Shown here: positions 8,680 to 16,534 of the stretch, piece after piece
Position numbering within the stretch: the first letter of the stretch is position 1
Layout of the letters: every line of letters begins with the position of its first letter
NCBI RefSeq assembly: GCF_013393945.1
Contig: NZ_CP040297.1
Coordinates: 3,628,001 to 3,692,000 of the forward strand
Direction of reading: 5' to 3'
Source of the DNA: Nostoc sp. TCL26-01
Lineage (GTDB): Bacteria; Cyanobacteriota; Cyanobacteriia; Cyanobacteriales; Nostocaceae
Length of the DNA stretch: 64,000 nucleotides
The notes under the pieces: generated by a model
Databases searched by the model: none
What the model was told of the DNA's origin: nothing
What the model saw: only the letters and a program-made list of their open reading frames with translations
Position numbers and translations under genes: made by a program

Positions 8680-9063
8680 ATGTCCTTGCAAGAACTTAAA
8701 GAGCAAGCTTTCAAATTGTCTGTGAGCGATCGCCTTTCTCTTATCAGTGACTTGATTCAATCTTTGCAAACCTCTAGCTATGTAGAGAACTGGCAATATT
8801 TAGTAACACGTCCGCACCCTTGGCGACGGCAACTTTATATTAAAGGGCGTAAATTATTTGCATCAACCATCTGGTAAGATATGATTTCCAATGATATGTC
8901 AGCCGAACAAGCAGCGGATAATTGGAATTTACCCTTGGCAGCGATTTACGAGACCATCGACTACTGTGAAAATAATCGAGAATTGCTGAAGTTAGAGGCG
9001 GACGAGGAACGGTATCGCTTAGAATCAAAAGGAGTTTCACTTGAGCCTACACCTGCTCCTTGA
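8680..9063 (+). pseudogene. DUF433 antitoxin gene with an in-frame nonsense codon
   Basis: Two short frames in the same phase, 8680-8877 and 8881-9063, join into one 127-codon gene broken only by TAA at 8875-8877. The first part starts MSLQELKEQAFKLSVSDRLS and ends KGRKLFASTIW. After the stop the frame resumes DMISNDMSAEQAADNWNLPL and continues with a Glu/Arg-rich tail (LLKLEADEERYRLESKG). Together they have the layout of DUF433-type antitoxins with an N-terminal extension, in which the sequence runs unbroken across this point. A single base change would restore a sense codon. The cognate toxin frame that overlaps its 3' end is also destroyed (9041-9085), so the locus is most likely dead. Confidence 0.75.
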
Positions 9064-9085
9064 TGAGGACTCGCAAGCAAAGTAG
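9041..9085 (+). pseudogene. 14-codon stub of a DUF5615 PIN-like toxin
   Basis: Starting at TTG 9041, in a frame shifted relative to the antitoxin, the sequence reads LSLHLLLDEDSQAK and then TAG at 9083. LLLDED is the N-terminal strand and first acidic pair of DUF5615 PIN-like toxins (compare FLFDEN in the intact protein at 38301-38642). An AAAGGAG ribosome-binding sequence sits just upstream. Further stops follow at once and no later toxin sequence was recognised, so only the start survives. The overlap with the antitoxin end mirrors the intact pair at 38.3-38.9 kb. Confidence 0.65.
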
Positions 9086-9203
9086 AAATAGACACAGAAT
9101 TTGCATTAACTTTTTTGAGAGATTTTCCCACAAAGTCAACACCCTAGCCGTAAGCCCATACAATACTGTGGAAGCAGAAACTGTATTGAATTACGAGTTA
9201 CTT

Positions 9204-10670
9204 ATGGTATCCAGAAAGATTACTACTACCTTGATGCTGCTGTTTGTTGGTACTCACATCAGTATTACTCAACAAACCGTTCAAGCACAAACCCCCACTG
9301 CACCCACAACGACGACAAAATCAATTTGTCAATCTCAACTAGGAACAGCCATAGATGCAGTAGTAAATCGTCCTTTATTTAATCGGGTACGCTGGGGAAT
9401 TTTAGTTCAACCCTTGTCATCGGCGCAAAATCTTTATAGCCGAGATGCCGAGAAATATTTTACTCCAGCGTCTAATACAAAATTGCTGACTACAGCAGCA
9501 GCATTGCAACAACTTGGTGCAGATTTTCGGATTCGTACTTCAATTTATCAAAATACTAACGGTAATTTAACTGTTGTCGGTAGGGGAGATCCCAGTCTCA
9601 GTGATACTCAATTACAAGCATTAGCCCAACAATTGAAACAGCAGGGGATCACAAGAATTCAAGAGTTAACTGCTGATGATAGTTATATTCAAGGAGATAT
9701 TGTTAACTCTACTTGGCAATGGGAAGATATACAGTCAGATTATGGTGCGCCAGTCAGTAGTTTTATTGTCAATCAAAATGTTTTTGGCTTAAAAATCATC
9801 CCCCAAGCTGTTGGTAAAGCTGCACAATTACAATGGAATGATCTGAATGAATCTAGACAATGGTTAGTTGTGAATCAATCAGTCACAGTTGCTGAGAATC
9901 AACCAAGCTATATTAATGTTACCCGCGATTTAACTGGAAAAGTTTTACGTATTCAAGGGCAAGTAGCAGCTAAGTCCACTCCATATTTAGTAGAGTTGCC
10001 AGTAGTTGATCCTAACTATTATTTCCTCAGAAGATTTCGTACTACTTTAGCAACAGCAAAAATTAACTTAGGGAAAACATTCGTGGCATCTGGTAATACT
10101 AATCAGAAGGAAGTGGCGTTTGTTCAGTCGTTGCCTCTATCGCAATTATTAATGGAAACTAATCAAAATAGTAATAATCTTTATGCTGAGTCAATATTAA
10201 GAGCCTTGGCTTTTAAACAACCAAGAGTACAAAATAAAAGTACTGCTGATATTGCTTTAGAAGCGCTCAACAAAAGCTTAACTCAATTAGGAGTTGATCC
10301 CACAACATATAAGTTAGTAGATGGTTCTGGTTTGTCACGACGTAATTTAATTACTCCAGAAGCATTAGTCAAGACTTTGCAAGGAATCGCCAAAACCCCA
10401 GCAGCAAATGTGTTTCGTGCTTCGTTACCTGTAGCTGGTAAGAGTGGTACTTTAAGTAGTCGCTTTCGTAACACTCCCGCAGCCGGAATTGTCCAAGCCA
10501 AAACCGGCACATTAAGCGGTGCAGTTTCCCTATCAGGATATGTGAATCCACCTCAATATGAGCCTTTAGCTTTTAGTATTCTGGTAAATCAATCAGAACA
10601 ACCTGCGAGTGTTTTACGGCAAGCAATGGATGAAATAGTTGTGTTGTTGGCACAATTACAGCGTTGTTAA
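9204..10670 (+). CDS. dacB: D-alanyl-D-alanine carboxypeptidase/endopeptidase (PBP4 type)
   Basis: A periplasmic peptidase of family S13 that trims or cleaves peptidoglycan cross-links. All three penicillin-binding motifs are present: SNTK (S90 nucleophile, K93), SNN at about residue 323 and KTG at residues 433-435. From the ATG at 9204 the protein has 488 residues and a clear signal peptide (basic MVSRK, hydrophobic core, cleavage after VQAQ). The frame is open 48 codons further upstream, but that stretch crosses the dead toxin-antitoxin locus and has no signal character, so I reject the longer start. A terminator-like hairpin lies about 255 bases after the stop. Confidence 0.92.
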   Translation: MVSRKITTTLMLLFVGTHISITQQTVQAQTPTAPTTTTKSICQSQLGTAIDAVVNRPLFNRVRWGILVQPLSSAQNLYSRDAEKYFTPASNTKLLTTAAALQQLGADFRIRTSIYQNTNGNLTVVGRGDPSLSDTQLQALAQQLKQQGITRIQELTADDSYIQGDIVNSTWQWEDIQSDYGAPVSSFIVNQNVFGLKIIPQAVGKAAQLQWNDLNESRQWLVVNQSVTVAENQPSYINVTRDLTGKVLRIQGQVAAKSTPYLVELPVVDPNYYFLRRFRTTLATAKINLGKTFVASGNTNQKEVAFVQSLPLSQLLMETNQNSNNLYAESILRALAFKQPRVQNKSTADIALEALNKSLTQLGVDPTTYKLVDGSGLSRRNLITPEALVKTLQGIAKTPAANVFRASLPVAGKSGTLSSRFRNTPAAGIVQAKTGTLSGAVSLSGYVNPPQYEPLAFSILVNQSEQPASVLRQAMDEIVVLLAQLQRC

Positions 10671-10696
10671 ATGTAGAGAGGTTGCCATGCCAATAT

Positions 10697-10726
10697 TGTA
10701 GAGACGTTGCAATGCAACGTCTCTAC
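10697..10726. repeat. dispersed palindrome TGTAGAGACGTTGC...GCAACGTCTCTAC
   Basis: A near-perfect 30-bp palindrome. Further copies lie at 18274-18319 (inside a gene), 28727-28757 (overlapping a stop codon), 31191-31221 and 39077-39106. The arms differ only in one or two central bases between copies. Confidence 0.9.
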
Positions 10727-10924
10727 TGTTGGGTGGGGAAAAATACATCATTGGGAATTGATGAGTAAATATTATTTGTATAAAAAATATAATTTCCATT
10801 AGGAAAATACTATATACATATCTATCAATAGTATAAAAAATTGTCTACCTTTAGTGAGAGTCAATAATACCTAGTCATCGATATCGTAGGTAAATAAGAA
10901 CACGAGTTGATACGGCTGATCAAG

Positions 10925-10956
10925 ACACAGATATATTTATTTATCTGTGTTTTTTT
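10925..10956 (+). terminator. rho-independent terminator-like hairpin before susA
   Basis: Arms ACACAGATA (10925-10933) and TATCTGTGT (10942-10950) form a 9-bp stem with an 8-base loop, followed directly by six more T (10951-10956). It lies far from dacB (255 bases) and close to susA (85 bases), so it may serve either as a terminator or as a leader attenuator. Confidence 0.55.
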
Positions 10957-11040
10957 GTGTTTATACGTGTTTAAATTCTAGGTTTTCAGCTTGCGCTACC
11001 CTAGAAGGCAACAAGGTTAAATCATAATTAAGGGGTGATT

Positions 11041-13461
11041 ATGTCAGAATTGATTCAGGCAATCTTGGATGGTGAAGAAAAAAATGATTTACGTGCTTTT
11101 GTGAGTGAGTTACGTCAACAGGATAAAAATTACTTGCTGCGTAACGATATCTTGAATGTGTTTCATGAATACTGTGCTAAGTCTCAGAAACCAGAAACTT
11201 ATTATAGGTCTTCTAATTTAGGCAAACTGATTTACTATACTCAAGAAATCATTCAAGAAGATTCCCATCTTTGTTTTATCATTCGTCCTAAAATTGCTGG
11301 TCAAGAAGTCTATCGATTAACAGCAGACTTGAGTTTTGAATCGATGACGGTGCAAGAATTATTGGATTTACGCGATCGCTTCGTCAATAAATCTCATCCC
11401 CACGATGGAGACTTGCTGGAACTGGATTTCGGCCCCTTTTATGATTACACCCCAGTCATCCGCGACCCCAAGAATATCGGTAAGGGGGTACAATATCTCA
11501 ACCGTTATCTTTCTAGCAAACTCTTTCAAGACTCGAAACAATGGCTAGAAAGCTTGTTAAATTTCTTGCGATTGCACCAATATAACGGGATTCAATTGTT
11601 AATTAACGATCGCATCCAATCACATCAGCAATTATCTACACAAGTAAAAAAAGCGATCAATTTTGTCAGCGATCGCCCAAATGATGAATCCTACGAACAG
11701 TTCCGGTTTCAATTACAAAATATGGGTTTTGAACCGGGATGGGGTAACACCGCCTCTCGTGTACAAGACACCTTAAATATTCTGGATGAATTAATTGATT
11801 CCCCCGATCCGCAAACATTGGAAGCGTTCATTTCTCGCATCCCAATGATTTTTAGAATCGTCTTGGTATCAGCACATGGTTGGTTCGGACAAGAAGGAGT
11901 TTTGGGTCGTCCTGATACTGGTGGACAGGTTGTTTATGTTCTTGATCAAGCGAAAACTTTAGAAAAGCAATTGCAAGAAGACGCTATCTTAGCTGGCTTG
12001 GAAGGGTTAAATGTCCAACCCAAGGTAATTATCCTCACTCGCCTCATTCCTAATAGTGATGGTACTCTTTGTAACCAAAGATTAGAAAAAGTTCACGGTA
12101 CAGAAAACGCTTGGATTTTGCGTGTACCTCTACGGGATTTCAACCCTAATCTCACACAAAATTGGATTTCCCGATTTGAGTTTTGGCCTTATCTAGAAAC
12201 CTTTGCCATTGATTCAGAACGAGAATTATTAGCAGAATTTCAAGGTAGACCAGACTTAATTGTCGGTAACTATACAGATGGGAATTTGGTAGCTTTTCTG
12301 TTAGCACGACGGATGAAAGTTACTCAATGTAACATCGCCCATGCTTTAGAAAAATCTAAATACTTGTTTAGTAACCTCTACTGGCAAGATTTAGAGGATA
12401 AATATCATTTTTCTCTCCAATTCACGGCTGATTTAATTGCCATGAATGCTGCCAATTTTGTCGTCAGCAGCACCTACCAAGAAATCGTCGGTACACCCGA
12501 TAGTATAGGACAATATGAGTCTTACAAATGCTTCACCATGCCAGAGTTGTACCACGTAGTAAACGGGGTGGAATTATTTAGCCCCAAATTTAACGTTGTA
12601 CCGCCTGGAGTGAATGAAAGTTACTATTTCCCCTACACCCGTACTCAAGAGAGAGTAGACAGCGATCGCGATCGCTTGGATGAAATGTTGTTTACTCTAG
12701 AAGATGATAGCCAAATCTTCGGTAAACTCGATGACCCAACTAAGCGTCCCATCTTCTCAATGGCGCGTCTTGACCGAATTAAAAACCTGACTGGTTTAGC
12801 CGAATGCTTTGGACAAAGTAAAGAATTGCAAGAACATTGCAACTTAATTTTAGTTGCCGGTAAGTTGCGGGTAGAAGAGTCAGATGATAATGAAGAACGA
12901 GACGAAATCGTCAAACTTTACCACATCATTGATGAATACAACCTACATGGCAAAATTCGTTGGTTAGGTGTGCGTCTATCAAAAACTGATTCTGGGGAAA
13001 TTTATCGTGTCATAGCTGATCATCAAGGTATTTTTGTCCAACCAGCGTTATTTGAGGCCTTTGGTTTGACAATTTTGGAAGCGATGATTTCTGGTTTGCC
13101 AACTTTTGCTACTCAATTTGGTGGGCCGTTAGAAATTATTCAAGACAAGGTGAACGGCTTCTACATTAACCCCACTCATCTAGAGGAAACAGCTACCAAA
13201 ATCCTCGATTTTGTCACCAAATGCGAACAAAATCCTAACTATTGGAGTGTAATTTCCCAGCAAGCAATTGACCGAGTATACAGCACGTATACTTGGAAAA
13301 TTCACACAACCAAATTGTTATCCTTAGCCCGAATTTATGGCTTCTGGAATTTCACTTCCAAAGAAAACCGCGAGGATTTATTGCGTTACCTTGAGTCTCT
13401 GTTCTATTTAATTTATAAACCCAAGGCACAACAACTACTAGAACAGCACAAATATCGATAA
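11041..13461 (+). CDS. susA: sucrose synthase
   Basis: Reversible cleavage of sucrose with UDP or ADP to fructose and the nucleotide sugar. In filamentous nitrogen-fixing cyanobacteria this enzyme links sucrose to glycogen and polysaccharide metabolism. From ATG 11041 the protein has 806 residues, the length of the Anabaena enzymes. It has an N-terminal regulatory region (about 1-270), the GT-B start SAHGWFGQEGVLGRPDTGGQ (about residues 278-297) with the substrate-binding GRPDTGGQ, the MARLDRIKNLTG segment and the E-x7-E donor site EAFGLTILE (E672 and E680). A GTG two codons upstream is an alternative start; AGGGG lies just before. Monocistronic, ending at a shared inverted repeat with the convergent neighbour. 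Confidence 0.96.
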   Translation: MSELIQAILDGEEKNDLRAFVSELRQQDKNYLLRNDILNVFHEYCAKSQKPETYYRSSNLGKLIYYTQEIIQEDSHLCFIIRPKIAGQEVYRLTADLSFESMTVQELLDLRDRFVNKSHPHDGDLLELDFGPFYDYTPVIRDPKNIGKGVQYLNRYLSSKLFQDSKQWLESLLNFLRLHQYNGIQLLINDRIQSHQQLSTQVKKAINFVSDRPNDESYEQFRFQLQNMGFEPGWGNTASRVQDTLNILDELIDSPDPQTLEAFISRIPMIFRIVLVSAHGWFGQEGVLGRPDTGGQVVYVLDQAKTLEKQLQEDAILAGLEGLNVQPKVIILTRLIPNSDGTLCNQRLEKVHGTENAWILRVPLRDFNPNLTQNWISRFEFWPYLETFAIDSERELLAEFQGRPDLIVGNYTDGNLVAFLLARRMKVTQCNIAHALEKSKYLFSNLYWQDLEDKYHFSLQFTADLIAMNAANFVVSSTYQEIVGTPDSIGQYESYKCFTMPELYHVVNGVELFSPKFNVVPPGVNESYYFPYTRTQERVDSDRDRLDEMLFTLEDDSQIFGKLDDPTKRPIFSMARLDRIKNLTGLAECFGQSKELQEHCNLILVAGKLRVEESDDNEERDEIVKLYHIIDEYNLHGKIRWLGVRLSKTDSGEIYRVIADHQGIFVQPALFEAFGLTILEAMISGLPTFATQFGGPLEIIQDKVNGFYINPTHLEETATKILDFVTKCEQNPNYWSVISQQAIDRVYSTYTWKIHTTKLLSLARIYGFWNFTSKENREDLLRYLESLFYLIYKPKAQQLLEQHKYR

Positions 13462-13501
13462 TAATTCGTAATTAAGCGTTGCAACTAAAAATTACGAATT
13501 A
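13462..13501. terminator. 12-bp perfect inverted repeat between convergent genes
   Basis: Arms TAATTCGTAATT (13462-13473) and AATTACGAATTA (13490-13501) are perfect complements with a 16-base loop. It starts right after the susA stop and lies just before the stop of the convergent peptidoglycan-binding gene. It could act on both transcripts, but it is AT-rich and lacks a clear T-run. Confidence 0.45.
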
Positions 13502-13506
13502 CTGCC

Positions 13507-14124
13507 CTATCTCGCTAACGCATACCAAGTACCGGGGCCGACTATCCCATCTACTCTGAGGTTGCGCTGATTTTGGAAGGCTTTGACAGCACTTTCTGTC
13601 AGCGCACCATAAACACCATCAACGCGAACTGCGTAACCATTAGCCAGTAATAACCGTTGCAAAACTCGCACAGGAAGACCGGAATTACCAAAACGGAGGT
13701 TAGGTAAAGTTCTGGTTCTAAACCGTTGATATCTTCTAGCGATCGCTATTTCGCTACGGATTTGTTGGGCTATAAGGCGCGGTTCACGGGGAAACTTGAC
13801 CTTGACAGCCTGAAAATTATTAAACTCAGCTACGCTATATAAATCTTTTGTGAGGATTTTTTGTGTCTTTTTTATGAGATTTTTTTGAGTTTTAATAGCT
13901 GATTTAATAGCTGAATAATTTTCATTAATTGGTGCAAATTCAGGGGGCGTGATTTTTACAGATGATACTAACTGATACGATTCACCCTGGGTTGATTTAG
14001 TCACGCCTTTGTCAAGCTGAATTGCAGGCTGTTTGGGTATAATAGGCGGATTTGGTTGCTTTGTTGCTAATACGCCTGTCACCAGCAAGACAATATCATT
14101 CATGGTAATTGATGTCTCTATCAC
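13507..14124 (-). CDS. peptidoglycan-binding domain protein
   Basis: A 205-residue protein whose last 65 residues form a PG_binding_1 domain: LRFGNSGLPVRVLQRLLLAN, GYAVRVDGVYGALTESAVKA and VDGIVGPGTWYAL, the usual three-helix pattern with DG.(F/Y)G and GIVG..TW. The N-terminal 135 residues are basic, Gln/Lys-rich and without a recognised fold. There is no clear signal peptide, although the first residues (MNDIVLLVTGVLA) are hydrophobic. I keep the GTG at 14122-14124 because AAAGGA stands seven bases before it. The ATG at 14103 is an alternative that would put the hydrophobic segment at the N-terminus. It probably acts at the cell wall. Convergent with susA. Confidence 0.75.
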   Translation of the reverse strand: MIETSITMNDIVLLVTGVLATKQPNPPIIPKQPAIQLDKGVTKSTQGESYQLVSSVKITPPEFAPINENYSAIKSAIKTQKNLIKKTQKILTKDLYSVAEFNNFQAVKVKFPREPRLIAQQIRSEIAIARRYQRFRTRTLPNLRFGNSGLPVRVLQRLLLANGYAVRVDGVYGALTESAVKAFQNQRNLRVDGIVGPGTWYALAR

Positions 14125-14586
14125 CCATAATTCCTTTGACAGAAAAAATTTAGTTATTCCGGAATAACTCTTACTTAAATCTAATGAGTTAAATTTTGAG
14201 CAATCAATAAATGCAACAATCTTGATTACTCAAGCATTAGATAATTAGTAAGAATTAAGCAGTATATAAATTAATACTTAAACTGATATTTTTGAGTGCT
14301 TTAATAACCAGCTATAAGTACTAATACTAATCCAATAAATTCCTGATACCTATCGATTTACAGTAGTAACATAGCAATGCCATATCTATATAAATGTATT
14401 GGTATCATTTATAAATAGGTAAAAAAGTTACCTCCTAAATTATTTATTTAACTTGCCAAGAATAATAAACTCTAGATAATAAAAAATTTATTCCATCCTC
14501 AGTGGTATATGTATAGGCGTAATTTGGGCAGGAGAGATTGATAAATTACTTATCTGATAAAAGTGGCATTTTGCCAAAAATATGAC
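14125..14586. other. AT-rich intergenic region, nothing recognised
   Basis: About 460 bases between the divergent peptidoglycan-binding gene and the 3' end of the antiporter gene. Very AT-rich with no open frame of note and no member of the repeat families seen elsewhere. It presumably holds the promoter for the gene at 13507-14124. Confidence 0.4.
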
Positions 14587-14642
14587 GCAAAATAAAAAGC
14601 GATCGCTCTCAATTGACTAGGTGGACGGGAGAGCGATCGCTT
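14587..14642 (-). terminator. terminator of the antiporter gene, stem built from two HIP1 sites
   Basis: On the minus strand the arms AAGCGATCGCTCTC and GAGAGCGATCGCTT (14629-14642 and 14597-14610) pair over 14 bp with an 18-base loop, and the second arm runs on into TTTATTTT. It begins 24 bases after the antiporter stop codon. Each arm contains a full GCGATCGC octamer. This is a good intrinsic terminator for the minus-strand gene. Confidence 0.8.
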
Positions 14643-14665
14643 GTATAATTAAATTGTGATCAATC

Positions 14666-15754
14666 CTAACCCAAACCATCAATAACTGGATGGAAGTAAA
14701 AAGCAAATCCCAGTACTGTATAAGCAGCTAGCAGTAAAGTCCCTTCTAACCAATTAGACTTACCATCAGAACTAATACTGTTAGCAATTAGCACCGATAC
14801 AACTACAGCTACTAATTCAAAGGGTTGGAAATCTAAATCCATTGGCTGTCCCATTATCCATCCAGCAATTACCAACACAGGTGCGACAAATAGGGCAATT
14901 TGCATACTTGATCCCACAGCCACAGATAAAGAGAGATCCATTTTGTTTTTCATCGCCACTGTGATGGCTGTAGCGTGTTCGGCAGCATTACCCACAATGG
15001 GAACCAGTATCACCCCAGTAAACAATGCTGTTAAACCCAACTGAGAAGTAGCAACTTCTAAAGAATCAACTAACATTTCTGATTCAAGGGCGACAAACAG
15101 AGTGCATATTAGCAATACACCACTCCATAGCAACATATTTGGTTTGGTGTGGTGTTCTTCTGTCTCTGTTTCCGCTACACCCACTTCGTATAAGTAAGCG
15201 TGGGTTTTCATCGAAAATAGCAGCGTGAGAGCGTAAACCAAAATTAACACCACAGCCACAGCCAGAGATAAATATTGTAGAGTTTGTTCGCCAACGCCTT
15301 TTGAGGTGTAGTTCATGGCTGTGGGTAACAAAATAGCGATGACAGCCAAATTCATAGAAGCCGCGTTGACTCTAGCCACAATGGGTTGAAATGTCTGTTC
15401 TTTATAACGCAGTCCCCCCAACAGCATAGAAAGTCCCATCACCAGCAATAAATTACCGATAATTGAACCAGTAATACTGGCTTTAACTACATTCACCAAC
15501 CCCGCCCTCAAAGCTACCAAGGCGATGATTAATTCCGTCGCATTACCAAAAGTGGCGTTTAACAACCCTCCAAGAGTCGGCCCCACCACCACAGCAATTT
15601 CTTCAGTAGCCGTACCCATCCACCCTGCTAGGGGCAAAATGGCTAAACCTGCGGTGACAAAAACAATTAAATCCCCCCACTCTAAAAAATGTGCAGCTAG
15701 GGAAATGGGGATAAATAGCAACAGCAAGAGAAAAAGAATGTTTTTACCTGACAT
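14666..15754 (-). CDS. cax: calcium/proton antiporter (CaCA family)
   Basis: A 362-residue inner-membrane exchanger that extrudes or sequesters Ca2+ in exchange for protons. The two signature repeats of CAX proteins are visible: GNATELIIALVALRAG (about residues 70-85) and GNAAEHATAITVAMKNKMDL (about 255-274), each containing the acidic residue that binds the cation. About eleven hydrophobic segments fit the family, with an acidic loop (ETETEEHH, about 196-203) between the two halves. The start is MSGKNI at 15752-15754. A strong terminator follows at 14587-14642. The upstream gap is full of GAGTGCT repeats. Confidence 0.94.
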   Translation of the reverse strand: MSGKNILFLLLLLFIPISLAAHFLEWGDLIVFVTAGLAILPLAGWMGTATEEIAVVVGPTLGGLLNATFGNATELIIALVALRAGLVNVVKASITGSIIGNLLLVMGLSMLLGGLRYKEQTFQPIVARVNAASMNLAVIAILLPTAMNYTSKGVGEQTLQYLSLAVAVVLILVYALTLLFSMKTHAYLYEVGVAETETEEHHTKPNMLLWSGVLLICTLFVALESEMLVDSLEVATSQLGLTALFTGVILVPIVGNAAEHATAITVAMKNKMDLSLSVAVGSSMQIALFVAPVLVIAGWIMGQPMDLDFQPFELVAVVVSVLIANSISSDGKSNWLEGTLLLAAYTVLGFAFYFHPVIDGLG

Positions 15755-16534
15755 TGGTTACTTTTATTTGAGCGTATCCTTTCAAAGTAATGAGTGCTGA
15801 GTGCTGAGTGCTGAGTGCTGAGTAATGAGTAATGAGTAATGAGTAATGAGTGTTCAGTTGTGAGTGAAAAGACAGTAAGTAATATAAATTCTCCCCTACT
15901 ACCTAACTCGTAACTCCTCATTCAGCACTCGTCACTTATCACTCCAATTAGAATACTCTCAAGCATCTACAAACTTACTCAGAAATTATACTGTTCATCT
16001 TTTGACGTGATATTTGTAAAGCAAAATTACGGTTTGTATCGTTTCCGCAATTTTTTGTTACAAAACTCTGAAGTTGAGCAGAATTATTACACTAAAAATG
16101 GGGTTTAATATATTAAAAGACCATTAAATTTTTGATTGAGATTACCGCTAGTAAATTTTAAACAAGAATCAATAAAAGCGTTACTTGCCAGAATTTAATT
16201 CTGGATTTAGTGCCAATAGTGGGGCAGGGCTGACAAAGAGCTTTCCTGTCGTCGGTGGCTATTGGTTTACCGATGGGTATGAAGAGTGGGAATTTTGCAT
16301 ATGTCTTTTTTAACAGAGGTGTAATTCAATGGGTAATGATTTTGTGAACTATCAGAGAAAACTTGGCGATAACGCAGATTTAATACTATAGTGAGACAGT
16401 TTTTTGAAGAGTTTGGTTGTACCCTGTACTCATAGTTGTGATATATACCGGATTTGGCTGGCAAAACGTTGTAGAAAAGTTTGAAACCATTATTCCGGTA
16501 TAAATTTAAGTTTTTTGATTGGGAATAAATATAC
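15755..16534. other. 780-bp intergenic region between divergent genes
   Basis: Holds a heptamer repeat tract (15786-15860) near the antiporter gene and an AT-rich remainder. No reliable gene was seen; a minus-strand open frame at 16267-16536 has no recognisable features and starts at the GH57 start codon. Promoters for both divergent genes must lie here. Confidence 0.5.
15786..15860. repeat. heptamer tandem repeats (GAGTGCT/GAGTAAT)
   Basis: Ten or so GAGTGCT and GAGTAAT heptamers head to tail, the same family as the tract at 4857-4980. It lies 32 bases upstream of the antiporter start codon. Confidence 0.85.

Larger units (their letters stand above)
10671..11040. other. 370-bp intergenic leader upstream of susA
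   Basis: No gene is seen. It contains a 30-bp TAGAGACGTTGC palindrome (10697-10726), an AT-rich stretch, and a hairpin with a T-run (10925-10956) about 85 bases before the susA start, which could terminate dacB transcripts or attenuate susA. I found no convincing NtcA site (GTA-N8-TAC). Confidence 0.5.

Noticed and set aside
9060..9203. Longer N-terminus for the dacB product (48 extra codons)
   Set aside because: The extension crosses the decayed toxin stub and would bury the signal peptide, while the ATG at 9204 gives a normal signal sequence.
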